A program made the position numbers and the translations under genes. A stretch of DNA of 64,000 nucleotides from Diphasiastrum complanatum (lineage: Eukaryota; Streptophyta; Lycopodiopsida; Lycopodiales; Lycopodiaceae), in NCBI GenBank assembly GCA_029204225.1, contig CM055106.1:51407325-51471324 (forward strand), read 5' to 3'. The first letter of the stretch is position 1. Each line of letters starts with the position of its first letter. The notes beneath the pieces were generated by a model. It had not been told where the DNA came from and ran no database searches. It saw nothing but the letters and a program-made list of their open reading frames with translations. Below are positions 45,741-56,846 of this stretch, one piece after another.

Positions 45741-45849
45741 CTGAGCCAACCCCTCATGTGTACTTGTTGGTTTCCAAGGGGAGGCTCGAACCTGAGACCA
45801 AAGAAATTTTGGATGTCAAGCTAACCAACTGAGCCAACCCCTCATGTGT
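45741..45849 (-). mobile_element. tRNA-derived SINE-like fragment
   Basis: The minus strand has GTTGGCTCAGTTGGTTAGC (A-box type, 45820-45838) and, about 35 bases on, GGTTCGAGCC (B-box, 45783-45792), the internal promoter layout of a tRNA-derived SINE. CTGAGCCAACCCCTCATGTGT occurs both at 45741-45761 and at about 45829-45849, so part of the unit is duplicated at an 88-bp period. No poly-A or TSD is evident. It is not a functional tRNA: the anticodon arm does not fold convincingly. Confidence 0.55.
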
Positions 45850-45864
45850 GTGTGGTTAGCTAAT

Positions 45865-46005
45865 GTTTTTGGCTTCATTAGTCAATGTTTCTCCATTAGC
45901 ATGCACAATGAGCAAATGAGCTAACCTCCCCTCTCGCTCTCTTTCTCTCCCTCTCCCTCTACTTCCTATTTCTATCTATCTATCTCTCTCCCTCTCTTTC
46001 ACTCA
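45865..46005 (+). repeat. Gypsy LTR piece in inverted orientation
   Basis: Reverse complement of about 54544-54700, including the CTATCTATCTATCTCTCTCCCTCTCTTTCA stretch and the AATGTTTCTCCATTAGCATGC text. Its orientation is opposite to the neighbouring Gypsy fragments. Confidence 0.7.
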
Positions 46006-46660
46006 AAATCAGCGTGAGCTTTCATATGGATATTGGACTAGGTAGGCATTGATTTCGTCCTCTACTGATTTTGGCCTTTTGAATGGCAGAAATCGACCTT
46101 GAGCCTTGAGAAGAGGAGGTTGGTGCTTGGCTCTGATCGGCCATTTGCGTATCATCGGGGCTTGTATCTTGCCCATGGTATTGCGTGCCGGACCCCATCG
46201 CTGCTTGCCCTTGATCGTGGCTCTAACTAGCCTGCCCAACATCATAAGTGGGTGGCAATGGAATCACCATTGGGGTCGGTTGAGGTTACTATGCCATGAG
46301 ATTTTGGCACACCTTGAGTGCGCTCTTTGCCTGGCTGAGTTCGTTGGCACTCATGTGATATCTACTGAACTCGCCCTAGTAGTTGTTTAGGGTTCTAGTG
46401 TAGATCTGCACCTGCTACCAGTAGAGGTCCATTTCTGCTTGCGTGAGTGGCCTATCCGCATGTATGGGTTGGGCTAATCATGCAGCCTTCTCTGCTTGGA
46501 GCGCTTGCACCTCCGCTCTGAAACATGTGTTTTTGGTTTCATAGATCTACAATTGCACTTGGAGGGGTGCTAGCCTTTGTGCTGCTTCTTTCTCGAGCTT
46601 TTGGACCTTGGCTGAGGTGTCCGTGGCTGTCTTAGAGAGGCCCGTGATGTAGGTCTGGAG
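46006..46660 (-). pseudogene. Gypsy extra-ORF fragment, copy 2, C-terminal half
   Basis: Minus strand. Shares TGGAATCACCAT.GGGG...GG.TGAGGTT with 16365-16395 and following text with 16400-16650. Homology stops at about 46660, where a plus-strand Copia piece starts. Confidence 0.65.
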
Positions 46661-46985
46661 GCTATCTTCATTGAAGAGGCTTTTGGTGGAATTACAAGTC
46701 ATGGAGGCTGAGGAGCAGCCAACAATATTTTGTGACAACCAATCAAGCCAAGCATTAGCAACCAATCCCACATTCCATGCAAGGAGCAAGCACATAGAAA
46801 TTGCTCACCATTTTGTGAGGGAAAAGTTCGAGCAAAGGAGATCAAGCTACATCATGTGTCTTCTTCAGATTGCCTTGCTGATCTACTCACTAAAGCCTTG
46901 CCAAAGGCTTCATTTATCAAGTTAAGATCAGCCTTAGGTGTTGTAGATAGATGTACTATAGCTGTATCATGTAAACATTGAGGAG
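46661..46985 (+). pseudogene. Copia RNase H C-terminus
   Basis: KRLLVELQVMEAEEQPTIFC, then ALATNPTFHARSKHIEIAHH and HFVREK, then (frameshifted) ADLLTKALPKASFIKLRSAL. It ends just before a polypurine-like TTGAGGAG. Confidence 0.9.
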
Positions 46986-47651
46986 TGTTAGAATTTAGCA
47001 ATTTTCACATGGTTTTTGATGAATATTAGACATCTATGTGGATCCACATGTGTAAGGACCTGTCCACACGTGTGAAATGACACTTGTAATATTCAGATCT
47101 ATTTTGATTAGCTTTCATTTGAGTGTAACATGACATCTCCTAAATTATAGGAGTTAGGTCCTAGATTGTAGGAATCTAGAAGGTCCACACAAACCAGCAA
47201 TGGATGATGTGGCAAACTTGATAGATCTTATCCAAAGTGGATATGGATAAGTACAATGAGCTTTCCTACATGTGCTGGATGCAGCTTAGAGAGAGATTAT
47301 GGTGAATTTGTACTTGACCCATGATGGATCCATTTTTGAGCTTATGATGAGAAATATTGGTTTGTGAAGCTATCATTGTGTTTTGACTCTCTTAAGCACT
47401 TTCTTTGTGGATGAATGCTTTGTAAATGATAAGTAAACTATTTCTCTATTATCAGGCTGTACAGTAGCTGTACTTCACACGTGTGAAGTCGTGGATCATC
47501 TTTTTTTATTGTTCTTGCTTGGAAACACAAAGATTGTCAATTAGATGCTAGATTTGGAAGCTAGTCTTGATATAGATCAAGATCCCAAGCTACCAATCAC
47601 TCTTTGTGATCATTTGTAGATCAATTTTAGTCCATAAACTCTGAAATTTGA
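46986..47651 (+). repeat. Copia 3' LTR
   Basis: It starts TGTTAGAATT after TTGAGGAG and probably ends AAATTTGACA near 47651. CACACGTGTG at 47065 and 47476, plus CACATGTG near 47046. Gypsy extra-ORF sequence resumes after it, so the Copia piece lies inside that ORF. Confidence 0.7.
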
Positions 47652-47785
47652 CAAGAGGGCCAGTAGCTTGAAGCCAAGCTTTTACCAAGGAATTAGATGG
47701 CAAGGCCCAGATCTGGGTGGCAGCAGGTATCTCGTGTTGAATAACCTGCTTGGTACCAGTATTGTCAATAGAGGATGAAGAAGTC
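47652..47785 (-). pseudogene. Gypsy extra-ORF N-terminus, copy 2
   Basis: ATG 47785 begins MTSSSSIDNTGTKQVIQHEI, then ATQIWALPSNSLVKAWL, matching the copy starting at 18405 (which has a stop at the Gln codon). This copy's start is intact. Confidence 0.7.
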
Positions 47786-48430
47786 ATGATGTTCGGTGAA
47801 TGGAAAAGTGTTATCAACTGAAATGGAAAAAAGATGAAAAGGTGCTCAAAAAAGAGGAAAAGATGTAAAAAACGGGTTAAAAAACTTAAAAATTGTGAAA
47901 AGGTGAAATTCAAGAGAACAAAGGTGGAAATTGTGGAATTGAGTGTGGAGCGAGTGGCTGTGAGGGTTGATGAAAGTGTGTGGAAATGTTCATCGTGATC
48001 AGAGAACTTGGAAATTTTAGTGTAATTTTTGGTAGAGCTTCGCTGAATGAAGTGCCAAATGACTTGAATTCTATCCTTATATAGGCGAAAATTAGAGTGT
48101 GTATTAGGAGAAGTGCACTTTTCCCAGCTTAGTTCCAACCATAATTTTGCAAGGGCCTTCGTCACAATATTCTAAGACCTTAGTGAATTTGTGAAGGTTC
48201 AGGAGGTGATTTGACCACCCTATGAAGGTTCTGCGAAGGTTCAGCCTGTCTGTGAAGGTTCAACCCTCGTAGGAGGTGAACTCTAGCACAACTTGCTCCA
48301 GATGTTGGATTTTCAAGATCAGACCATGTATGCAGGCTAATTTCACTGTTCTAATTTCATTTATGCCCTCTGCAAAGGTTGGTTTGCAGATCTTGATGCC
48401 CTACAAAGGTTCCTTAGTTTCTGGTTTTCT
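47786..48430 (-). promoter_or_regulatory. Non-coding Gypsy spacer upstream of the extra ORF
   Basis: It lies between integrase and the extra ORF. CCTATATAAGG-type text (about 48076-48090, minus strand) could be a TATA box for the extra ORF, about 300 bp before its ATG. Several GAAGGTT words occur (48190-48260). Confidence 0.4.
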
Positions 48431-50205
48431 GAACGCCTTCGCCTATGAACTTCAACTTTTCCTTGATCGCCTTAGTTTTATACATGAGGACTAGATCTCT
48501 TGATCGAAGATCTTTTATGTGCAGTCGACGATCATGCCATGCCTTGCGTCACTCTTTCTTAGCCGCTAATGCATGTACAGCTAGTAAGCATGTCTCGAAA
48601 AGTTTATGTAATGCTTCATGGCGCAATTGCTGAAATTTGGATTCATCAAGATGTTGCATTGTGGCAATTCTTAATGATGATACCAAAAATTCCACTGACA
48701 TTACTGCATTTTGACCATAAACCAGTTGAAATAGCGTGTGGTCAGTGCTTCCCTTGTAAGTTGTTTTGAATGCCCACATAACAATATGTAACTTTTGCTC
48801 CCAATCAAATCTGTTAGCTTCAACCGTTTTCGTGATCATGCTACACAAGATCTTATTGGATGATTCTGCCTGTCCATTACTACGAGGATAATAAGGTGTG
48901 CTGAATCGATGGATCAAGAAGAATTTCTCCAATAGGACCTTTGATGGTCTCATTGATAAAATGGCTTCTGCGATTACTAACTATCTCCACCGAGCATCTG
49001 AAGCACAGAATGATATTTTCGTATAGGAACTTGGCAATTGCTCGAGCATCAGTTGTTTGTAGTGTCTTGGCTTCTATCCACTTGGTGAGGTGCTTGAGCT
49101 AGAACTGGGTGTAAAAGATCATAGTTCAACTTTGTTGGTCTCCTAGCTCTCTGGCACACATCACACTTCTTCAAGTATTCATTCATATCCTTATGTATTG
49201 TTGGCCACTAGCATCCTGATTGTAGAATCTTTCGAACTGTAATGTCAGATGCAAAATGACCACCACCCATGCCTTCATGTGAAATTGAAATAATATGGGT
49301 GGCCTCATGTGAAAGAATACATCTTTGAAGAATTCCATCTGGTCCTTTTTGATATAATTGGCCGACAATCAGCTGATAAGGTCTAGCTTTTAGAATTAGT
49401 CTTTGTTGTTCCGCCTTGGGTAGCGATTTATCCGGTTGGCCTCGCATAAGATACTCAACAATGTCAGCGGCCCATTCAGGTACAGTGTCAATGTAAAACA
49501 AGGCAGCGTCTGGTAGCTAGGGCTGTAGTTTCCTTCCCCTTGATTTGCGACACATGATTGGCCATATGATATTGTTTTCCCTTGCAAACCACTATCCGAA
49601 AATCAAACTTTGACAACAGAAGTAACGAATGAGTGATTCTCCCTGTGTTGCAAGTTTTATTAACAAGATAAAGCAAGGGTTGATGGTCCGTATAAAAAGA
49701 AAATGTGTGGCCATCAAGTAATGTCAAAATTTCTTAACCGAACAAATTATAGTCAGTGCCTCTTGCTCTGTGGTCAAGTAGTTTATCTCTGAATCACTGA
49801 GCTATCGGCTAGCAAATCGGATTGGGAAATCCTCTCTGTGTTCACATGTTTAGGTTAAGACTGCTCCCACTGCATAATTTGATACATCTGTATGCACGTG
49901 AAACTCTATGAACCAATTGGGTGGACATAATATTGGTGCTGAGACCAATGCATCCTTAAGTCTTTGGAAAACCTGTAGGGCCTCCTCCATCCAATGTGGT
50001 TCTATTGTGAGCTTGTAGATTGTCATGCCAGCTCCCCAAAATCTAGAATGAAAATCCGGTAGTAGTTGGCGTGACCCATAAAAACATAGAATCTGCGGAT
50101 CATTCCTGGTGGTGGAAGATTAACAATGATCCTTATCTTTGACAAGTCGGTGGCGATCTCGTGTCTTGATACTATATGACCAAGAATGAGGCCATGTGCA
50201 ATCAC
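48431..50205 (-). pseudogene. Gypsy pol fragment: RT end, RNase H, integrase
   Basis: Minus strand. RT end: GHIVSRHEIATDLSKIR and GHANYYRIFI (50023-50200). RNase H: GHTFSFYTDHQPLLYLVN (49488-49727). Integrase zinc domain: H-E-A-T-H...GHFA, lacking a clean C-x2-C (49208-49501). Integrase core end: FSTPYYPRSNGQAESSNKIL (48549-48953). GPY/F start near 48450. Domain order RNase H before integrase identifies Ty3/Gypsy. There are many frameshifts and the protease and most of RT are missing. Confidence 0.9.
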
Positions 50206-50256
50206 CAAGATAGTGCACCAATGGATAGTAGAATCCAAGAGAACCATGTATAAGCA

Positions 50257-50583
50257 TGAAATGAGATAGAGAAGAGAGAAGGTTGCTCTCTCCACAAGTT
50301 ACATCCTTTTATAACAGGTCCAAACCCTATTTGGCCACTTGGCTTTCCCACCAAAATGCTAACCCTACTAATTTTGGGTCTAGATTCAATGTACCCAACT
50401 ATTCAAATTGAATCTACTCAAACTCGCATTCTAACTTTCCCGCACTTTCAAAAGTGTTTATTCAAATGAAATTTAGACTAACGAACTTTGAAAAGTCAAC
50501 CTCTAAGTCTAAAACAGGTTTTGGCCTCAATATGCCAAATATGGAAATATTGCAAAATGTGATGAAACTAGTTGAATCTTTCA
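50257..50583 (-). repeat. Probable 3' LTR of a deleted Copia
   Basis: It ends CTTTCA followed by a polypurine complement CACTCCCTCTTCAA. A matching TGAAATGAG start near 50257 gives inverted TGAAA/TTTCA ends. The exact left end is uncertain (50206-50257). Confidence 0.5.
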
Positions 50584-51985
50584 CACTCCCTCTTCAACTA
50601 GTTTTAGCATAGACTTTGATAATAATCCAAGTGAAGTCCTTTGCTTGATTAACAAGTCTTTTCCCAATGCTCTGGTGAAGATATCAGCTACACATTCCCT
50701 TGAAGACACATGTTGAAGCTCCACCTCCTTTGCAATGACTTGCTCCCTCACAGAATGTTGTTGCACCTCAATATGCTTGCTTCTAGCATAGTTTTTGACA
50801 ATAGAACTTTGATCCATCATAAGAATAATCTTCTTCCTGAGAATAGATATCCTTTCAATGATCATGTAATGCTCAAAATAGAAACAACTATAATTGATAT
50901 AGAGAATAGTGTCCACTTGGGATGCTTCACTATTTCTTACGTCAATTTTACATTCCTTTGATTGCACACTCACCATCATTGGCCTTGTAGATCACCCTCT
51001 TGTCATCTCCATATGCCACCAAAGAAGTGAAGTACTCTTCCTGAAAGGTCATGTGTGAGCTTGCTCCACTATCAATCCACCAAGGATCTAGATCTCCATC
51101 ATTAGCAAGCATACATGAAGAGATCACAAAAGCATCATCATTTGCATCTTGAACATCCAAACCATCCTCATCAAGAGTAAGATTACCTTGCTTGTCTCCT
51201 TGATCTCTCTTCTTCTTGTAGCACTCACTTGCAAAGTGTCCTTTGATGCCACAATAGAAGCACTTGAGCTTTGATCTATCCTTCTTTTTGCCACTTGAAG
51301 AAGCATCCACTTGATCTTGCCCTTTAGACCACTTACTTTTGGTTTTGCCCTTGAATTTGCCCTTTGTGAACATAGCATCCTCTTGAAGTGTCGATGTAGA
51401 TCCACATCTTGCTTGAAGCCTATATTCCTCATTGATCAAGATCTCTTGAAGATCCATCAAACCTGGCAAAGTCTTTTGAATAGCAATACTTTAAACAATG
51501 TTAGCATGAGCATCCAACAAGCCATTAAGAATCACTTTAATAAGCTCTCCTTCCTTAATGCTTTCATCTATGCAAGCTAACTCATCATTCGATGCTTTCA
51601 TTCTCAAAACAAAAGTACTTGGACTTTCTTCATTATTTTGCAAACAAGAAAAGATTTGCCTTCTTAGAGTCAAAACTCTAGAAGTAGACTTGGATTCATA
51701 AAGCTTCTTCAATGAATTCCAAGCTTCCAAAGATGATGTGCACTTACCAACTTCCTTGAGAAGTTCATTGGTAACATTCATCTTTATCATGTGTAGAGCC
51801 TTCTTGGCCCTCTTGTCATACCTCAATTGATCTTGTTGTGTTGTTGGTCTCTCCTCCAAACCTACAACAATATCCAAAATATCATTCATCTCAAGAAGTG
51901 ACTCCATCCTCACTTTCCACAATGAATAGTTACTTGAGGTAAGCCTATCATTGGAGTCCAACATGACTCCAATTGAGGTCGCCAT
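50584..51985 (-). pseudogene. Internally deleted Copia: gag-protease joined to RNase H end
   Basis: From ATG 51985: MATSIGVMLDSNDRLTSSNY, the UBN2 gag, zinc knuckle CFYCGIKGHFASECY near 51240-51285, protease WWIDSGASSHMTF near 51050-51090, ending at GECAIKGM (about 50948). It then passes directly into a short stretch and YARSKHIEVQQHSVREQ...CVADIFTRALGKD, the RNase H C-terminus (50581-50800). Integrase and RT are absent. One frameshift near 51480 splits gag. The 5' LTR is missing. Confidence 0.88.
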
Positions 51986-52284
51986 GTAGCAATGACCTGA
52001 TCTTCTCTTTCAACCTGCTTCAATGCACAAAGCACTCCTTTGAACAACAACAAATGATTTCAAAAGAAATCACCAAGATTTGGAACTATCTCACAAATTC
52101 TCTTCTAGCACTTATCCAAACAAATCAACACATTAAATAATGGAATCTTGATCAAGCTATGATCTATCCTCAATATAATGACTTTTGCCACTTCCTAAGA
52201 TTGAAACACACTCAAAAAAAGTCCAGCAACCTCACTATCTAGAGATCCAATCAAAATTAGGGTTTCGACAAAATCACAAAAAAT
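51986..52284 (-). other. Leader of the deleted Copia
   Basis: Non-coding, similar in style to the leader at 38340-39110. No primer-binding complement was found before Gypsy gag begins near 52285. Confidence 0.4.
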
Positions 52285-53290
52285 AGCGCGCCATATCATG
52301 GTGCTGCATTCGGTGCTCCTGATGGTAAGGATAAAAGGTTTGGTATTGATTCCTCTTCTATTGTATGATCCTAGGGTTGAATGGGAAAAACATCGTTTTG
52401 TGCAATGAAGCATTGCACAAGTGGCAATACCGTTGTGTCAGCTTGAGATTTTGCTTGAACACTAGATCTCATTTGTAGTATGGTTCTGGATGCAAACCGG
52501 ACACCATACATTCTCTTGTTAGGGATACTGCAGCTGATTCTGTTTCGGTGGATTTGGAGTTGGTGATACAGCTCCCTGCAAGGCCTTCAATTTTTTATCA
52601 AACTACATCGTTAGTTGTTCCATCTGTTGTTTGTGTAATATCACCATTTGTTCTATCAATAGATCTGTTGAAATATGGGATGCGTTGGATGATGATGCTA
52701 CCGAGGGAGTTGGATTATGGGTAGTTTGATATGATTCATCATCGGGACCCTCATCTTCTTCCCTGATGGCATCTTCCATGGCTTCCTGTAATGTAGCTTA
52801 CTGCTCTCGTCTTTTCAGCTCTCTTTTGATACTTTGTGGTAACTCCATGAGGAACCACATAATGACTGCATGATCGGGAGTTAGGGCTGCATTGCATTCG
52901 GATCTTAGGTGTTTGACCCGTTCTATGTAGTCCATGAACCTTTCTCTTTTTCCTATTTTTACTTTGCTTGGCAGGAGAAACGGATCTTCTAGGAACTTCC
53001 TCGATTTAAAGCGCATGATGAGAGCCACTTTAACCTCTTCGTCCGATAGGTTGAAGAACCAATCTTACGCCACTACTACTAGAGACATGGGAAACAACAT
53101 CAGTTTCTCCGCCAGTGTCCAATCTCCATAAATTTCACATGCTTGCTTATAGATTTGGATGAATGTGATGGGATCTGATGACCGATTATAATTAGGTATT
53201 TCCATGCAAGGTGCTCTCCGGACTGCTTGCAAGGGTGCAACATGTATGGGTTGACCCATAAGATCCATTGGTGCTGATACTCCTTCTGCC
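52285..53290 (-). pseudogene. Gypsy gag fragment
   Basis: Minus strand. MDLMGQPIHVAPLQAVRRAP and PNYNRSSDPITFIQIYKQAC (53065-53268), then the retrotransposon-gag core FLEDPFLLPSKVKIGKRERF and DYIERVKHLRSE (52798-53028), then an acidic tail and a CPVC-like remnant. It presumably belongs with the pol at 48.4-50.2 kb, interrupted by the deleted Copia. Confidence 0.75.
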
Positions 53291-54356
53291 TCGATTTACG
53301 TAGCTGCAGCTCTGGAGAGGTTTGGAGCTCGATTTACAATCCTTCCTGGTACTGATCATCTGGATCTCATATTCATTTGATGAAGATGTCTACGGTAGCT
53401 GGATCTTGATGGATCGGTGGAATTCAATCTGGATCTTTAGAAATCTGATTAGTCTTGGTGGCCAAAAGTGTGATTTTGGGCCTCTTAAGGTGGTTTTTCC
53501 TTCCTTGCTCCGATTGGTCTGAGATTTTTACAATAGCTAGATCAGTGCAGATCTAACTCTTGATCTGGTCTGCGAAGGTTACTCGTGTGAGAGTTGGCTA
53601 TGCGAAGTTCTTTCACTGTTTTGCAGTCAAAAACCTTAATTTCTTCGGAACTAATCTTCGCAAGCTTGTCAGAGGCTGGATCGGGGATGGATATGGCTAT
53701 GTTCCAAGGGAAAAGGTTCTTTCTAACAGATCAAATAGTTATGGTTGTCTACAAAGGTTTAAAATCATTTTTATCATAGATTAGTCATGTCTAGTAATTA
53801 ACGTTCATAGGGTTCATCATTGATGAAATTTTTTTTTTGAAGGCATTGGGATGGTCTGCGAAGGTTACTTCTGTGAGGATTTGATAGATATTTTGATTTT
53901 AGTGATTTTTAGACAATCAAATCCAATTTTTTGCTCACTGGAGTTAGACTAACCTTCGCAGGCTCTTTTGTGTCCTTGTCTCACTGAGATGGAATTTCAA
54001 AATTCTCTACAAAGGTTCTTGGCCACTAGAACTAAAAATTTGGGTGTCTGCGAGGGTTCTGCCTAATTTTTCCACCTTTTTTAATTGGCGAACCTTCGCA
54101 AGAGCACTTATACTGGGAACTAATCTTCGCAAGCTTTGAGCTATTTTTATGGTTTTTTCGGTTTTGTTAATAGATTCCAAGCACTTAGAGGCTGTTTTGG
54201 GTGTCCACTACCTCTCACACCTTCTCCGCTAGCTGAGAACACTCCAAGCACAAGAAATCACACAAAGAAGCTAAATCTACTCCAAAAACCACCTTAAAAA
54301 CACTCTAAAAAAGCAAAAACAACTAAAAGTGCAACTAAACTAGTTAGTGAAACCTA
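53291..54356 (-). other. Gypsy 5' leader, non-coding
   Basis: A long untranslated leader. The first part is rich in GATCT words; the rest has recurring AACCTTCGC or its complement GCGAAGGTT (53574, 53857, 53952, 54092, and TCTTCGCAAGC at 53655 and 54123). Confidence 0.6.
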
Positions 54357-54374
54357 TCCCTGGCAACGGCGCCA
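54357..54374 (-). other. Gypsy primer-binding site, Athila/Tat type
   Basis: The minus strand reads TGGCGCCGTTGCCAGGGA, next to the LTR. This matches the TGGCGCCGTTGCCGGGGA type usual in Athila/Tat elements with one difference. Confidence 0.88.
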
Positions 54375-54375
54375 C

Positions 54376-55162
54376 TGTAGAGAGTGTAGATTTGTTGGTG
54401 AGCAGCACTTTTGCCTGTCAAAGAGGGTTAGAACACTAGATAGGTACCTAACTATGCCAAGTTGCTAAATTTAGATGCTTTCTACTCTTTTTCCTAACAC
54501 TATTTCACTTTAACGCTACTCCTTCCTACACTAACCACATACACATCATGATTTTGACTGAAAGAGAGGGAGAGAGATAGATAGATAGAAATAGGAAGTA
54601 GAGAAAGATGGAGAGAAAGACAGTGAGAGGGGAGGTTAGCTCATTTGCTCATTGTGCATGCTAATGGAGAAACATTAACTAATGAAACCAAAAACATGGA
54701 AACTAGAAAGCAAGAAGCAAATACAAAATAGCATTAGCAAGTATTGAATAGCAAATGAGGATGGCTTTTTCCAAAATGGTAGAGTTTCTTCCTCCTCATT
54801 AAGCATGGAAATGGGTTACAAATGGTGTCTTTTTATCTTTGGGGTGGCCTTTGCCCCTTCCTCTTGGCTACTTGGAATCCACACCATCCATAAGAAACAC
54901 AAAGGAATCTATCGTGTAGGAAGAAACACACCCCACCTACCACCATTTGACTTTTGATCAATCCCAAAAATCTTAGTAACTTAGCTTAAGCTTAACTTTG
55001 GCCTTCTAATATTATTTTTAATTACATGGCCCAAAGTCAAGTTTGTCCATAATTATTTATTTACACGTGCTCATTGGGCCATGGGCTTACGCATGCAAGA
55101 TGCCACGACCCTCGGAACTATTTTTGACTAATTTATTTATTTACATCGTCATGCCCTCAACA
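54376..55162 (-). repeat. Gypsy 5' LTR
   Basis: It starts TGTAGAGAGTGTAG beside the primer site and ends CCCTCAACA. The right two-thirds match 15085-15632. It contains a GATA-repeat stretch near 54576-54590. No paired LTR with a TSD is recognisable in the window. Confidence 0.75.
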
Positions 55163-55489
55163 TGGACGTCATAGCTAGACACATTTTAAGCCATCGCATC
55201 GCGACTAGCAAACGTGGAGCTGTCGTGAATTTGAAAAAAAAAAACAAACTGGCAACTAACATGCACATCACAATTCGACAAACATTGGATTGCAATGTCC
55301 ATGTCAACAATCCGGGACCTACACAAATTGACAAGACCTTTCTATGATGGAGCAGGTGTCGGATTGCGACATATTTTGGTGCATTGAAATTCGACATTTG
55401 TTTGGTTTTTAAAGATCCAGCACATTCGTCATCACTTTGTTTTGGAAATTTTGGAGGAGCATGCACATTGTGGAGGTGCAATCTCACGA

Positions 55490-55495
<6 letters not shown>

Positions 55496-55560
<65 letters not shown>
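55496..55560. repeat. (GA)n microsatellite, 65 bp
   Basis: Uninterrupted GA dinucleotides. Confidence 0.95.
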
Positions 55561-55566
<6 letters not shown>

Positions 55567-56028
55567 AAGACCACTAGGGAAAACCCCTAAGATGAGGATA
55601 GAAAAACACAACAGGAGACACTATGGAGAGAAACCACCCAATTAAACCTAGATCAATCCTAGATCTAGCCCTCAAGCCATGTAAAAGCAAGAGGAGAAGA
55701 GAGCAACTGATCTATCCCAAGTTGTCGACGGGAGAATCCCTATCCCAATATATAGAGGGTAGAGTACTGTGCATGAAACCATGCAATCCCCATGCAGGTC
55801 AACTATAAATAGGTCACATCTCTTCATGTAGTCCTCCTGCCTATATCCGTCACACGTACATGCATTACTCCATATGTCTCAATTAGAATGTATGGGTCCT
55901 CTCAAGGCTATTAGTCACAAACTAGCCTTGACATGGAATCAAATCTCGGCGTAACCTATTAATAATCTTGAACACTTGAGGGCTGGTCTAACATATTAGG
56001 ACTATTCCATGTCCTTAGCTTAACACAC

Positions 56029-56163
<135 letters not shown>

Positions 56164-56284
56164 ATATAAAGAGAATGTTAACTATAAAATAGAATGAGTT
56201 TAGAATAGATTTATGAAAATAAACTAAATCTACATTAGACAATTGTTAGAGAGAGCATATTTCTTCATCACATTTATAGATGAT

Positions 56285-56504
56285 AATTGTAAGATGTAGA
56301 TTTTCTTTTAAAGAAGAAATTTGATGTCTTTGTCACTTTTAAGAGCTTCAATGCAATGGTTGAAAAGAAGCAAATTACACTCTCTTATCTAGCATCATTC
56401 AAAGCAAGAAACCTTCGACTTATGATGAAGCAAATGATGATGACATTTGGGTCAAAACCATGGAATTAAAGATGGAGTCAATTGCTAAGCATGGCAGATG
56501 GAAC
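56285..56504 (+). pseudogene. Host Copia, left part (integrase joined to RT)
   Basis: KKKFDVFVTFKSFNAMVEKK is integrase core; KPSTYDEANDDDIWVKTMEL and KMESIAKHGRWN is the RT start. The integrase C-terminus is deleted between them. The frame is cut at WN by the complete Copia and resumes at 62529. Confidence 0.8.
56500..56504. other. Target-site duplication, left (GGAAC)
   Basis: GGAAC precedes the left LTR and recurs at 62529-62533 after the right LTR. The two flanks join as one Copia RT reading WN/LVDL. Confidence 0.9.
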
Positions 56505-56755
56505 AGTTAAGAACACAGTGTAAACACCCGACCGGATCAATCACCACAGCACAACGTCAAGTGCAACAAGACAAGACAACAGAATTGATCTCCACAAACT
56601 GTATATTCAACTAATAAGTAAGTACAAAGATAAGTTGCTTAAAAGCACTCAAAGGGCTCATAAAAGAAAGATGGCCCGATAAGTCTAGAACTAAGCACAC
56701 GTGGTGCCATCAAAATAAGAAAGCACTGTATAAGTCAATCATTGCTATTTTAACT
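56505..56755 (-). repeat. 3' LTR of the nested Copia
   Basis: 251 bp, AGTTAAGAACACAG to GCTATTTTAACT. CACACGTGGTGCC near 56697 is half of the palindrome seen elsewhere. Confidence 0.9.
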
Positions 56756-56846
56756 CTCTCCCTCAATGATCAACGTCTCTCTTTATTTTAGACTTTACTC
56801 TATTCATGGAACATACCTCCATGATAGTATTAAAAGTAAAGGCTTT

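Noticed and set aside
45741-45849. Functional tRNA gene
   Set aside because: A- and B-box text is present, but the acceptor and anticodon arms do not pair well and no sensible anticodon loop is seen; a SINE-type derivative fits better.
48431-54374. Endogenous pararetrovirus (caulimovirid) insertion
   Set aside because: Integrase is present after RNase H, and an LTR with a TGGCGCCGTTGCC primer site is attached, so this is a Ty3/Gypsy element. No movement-protein sequence was seen.
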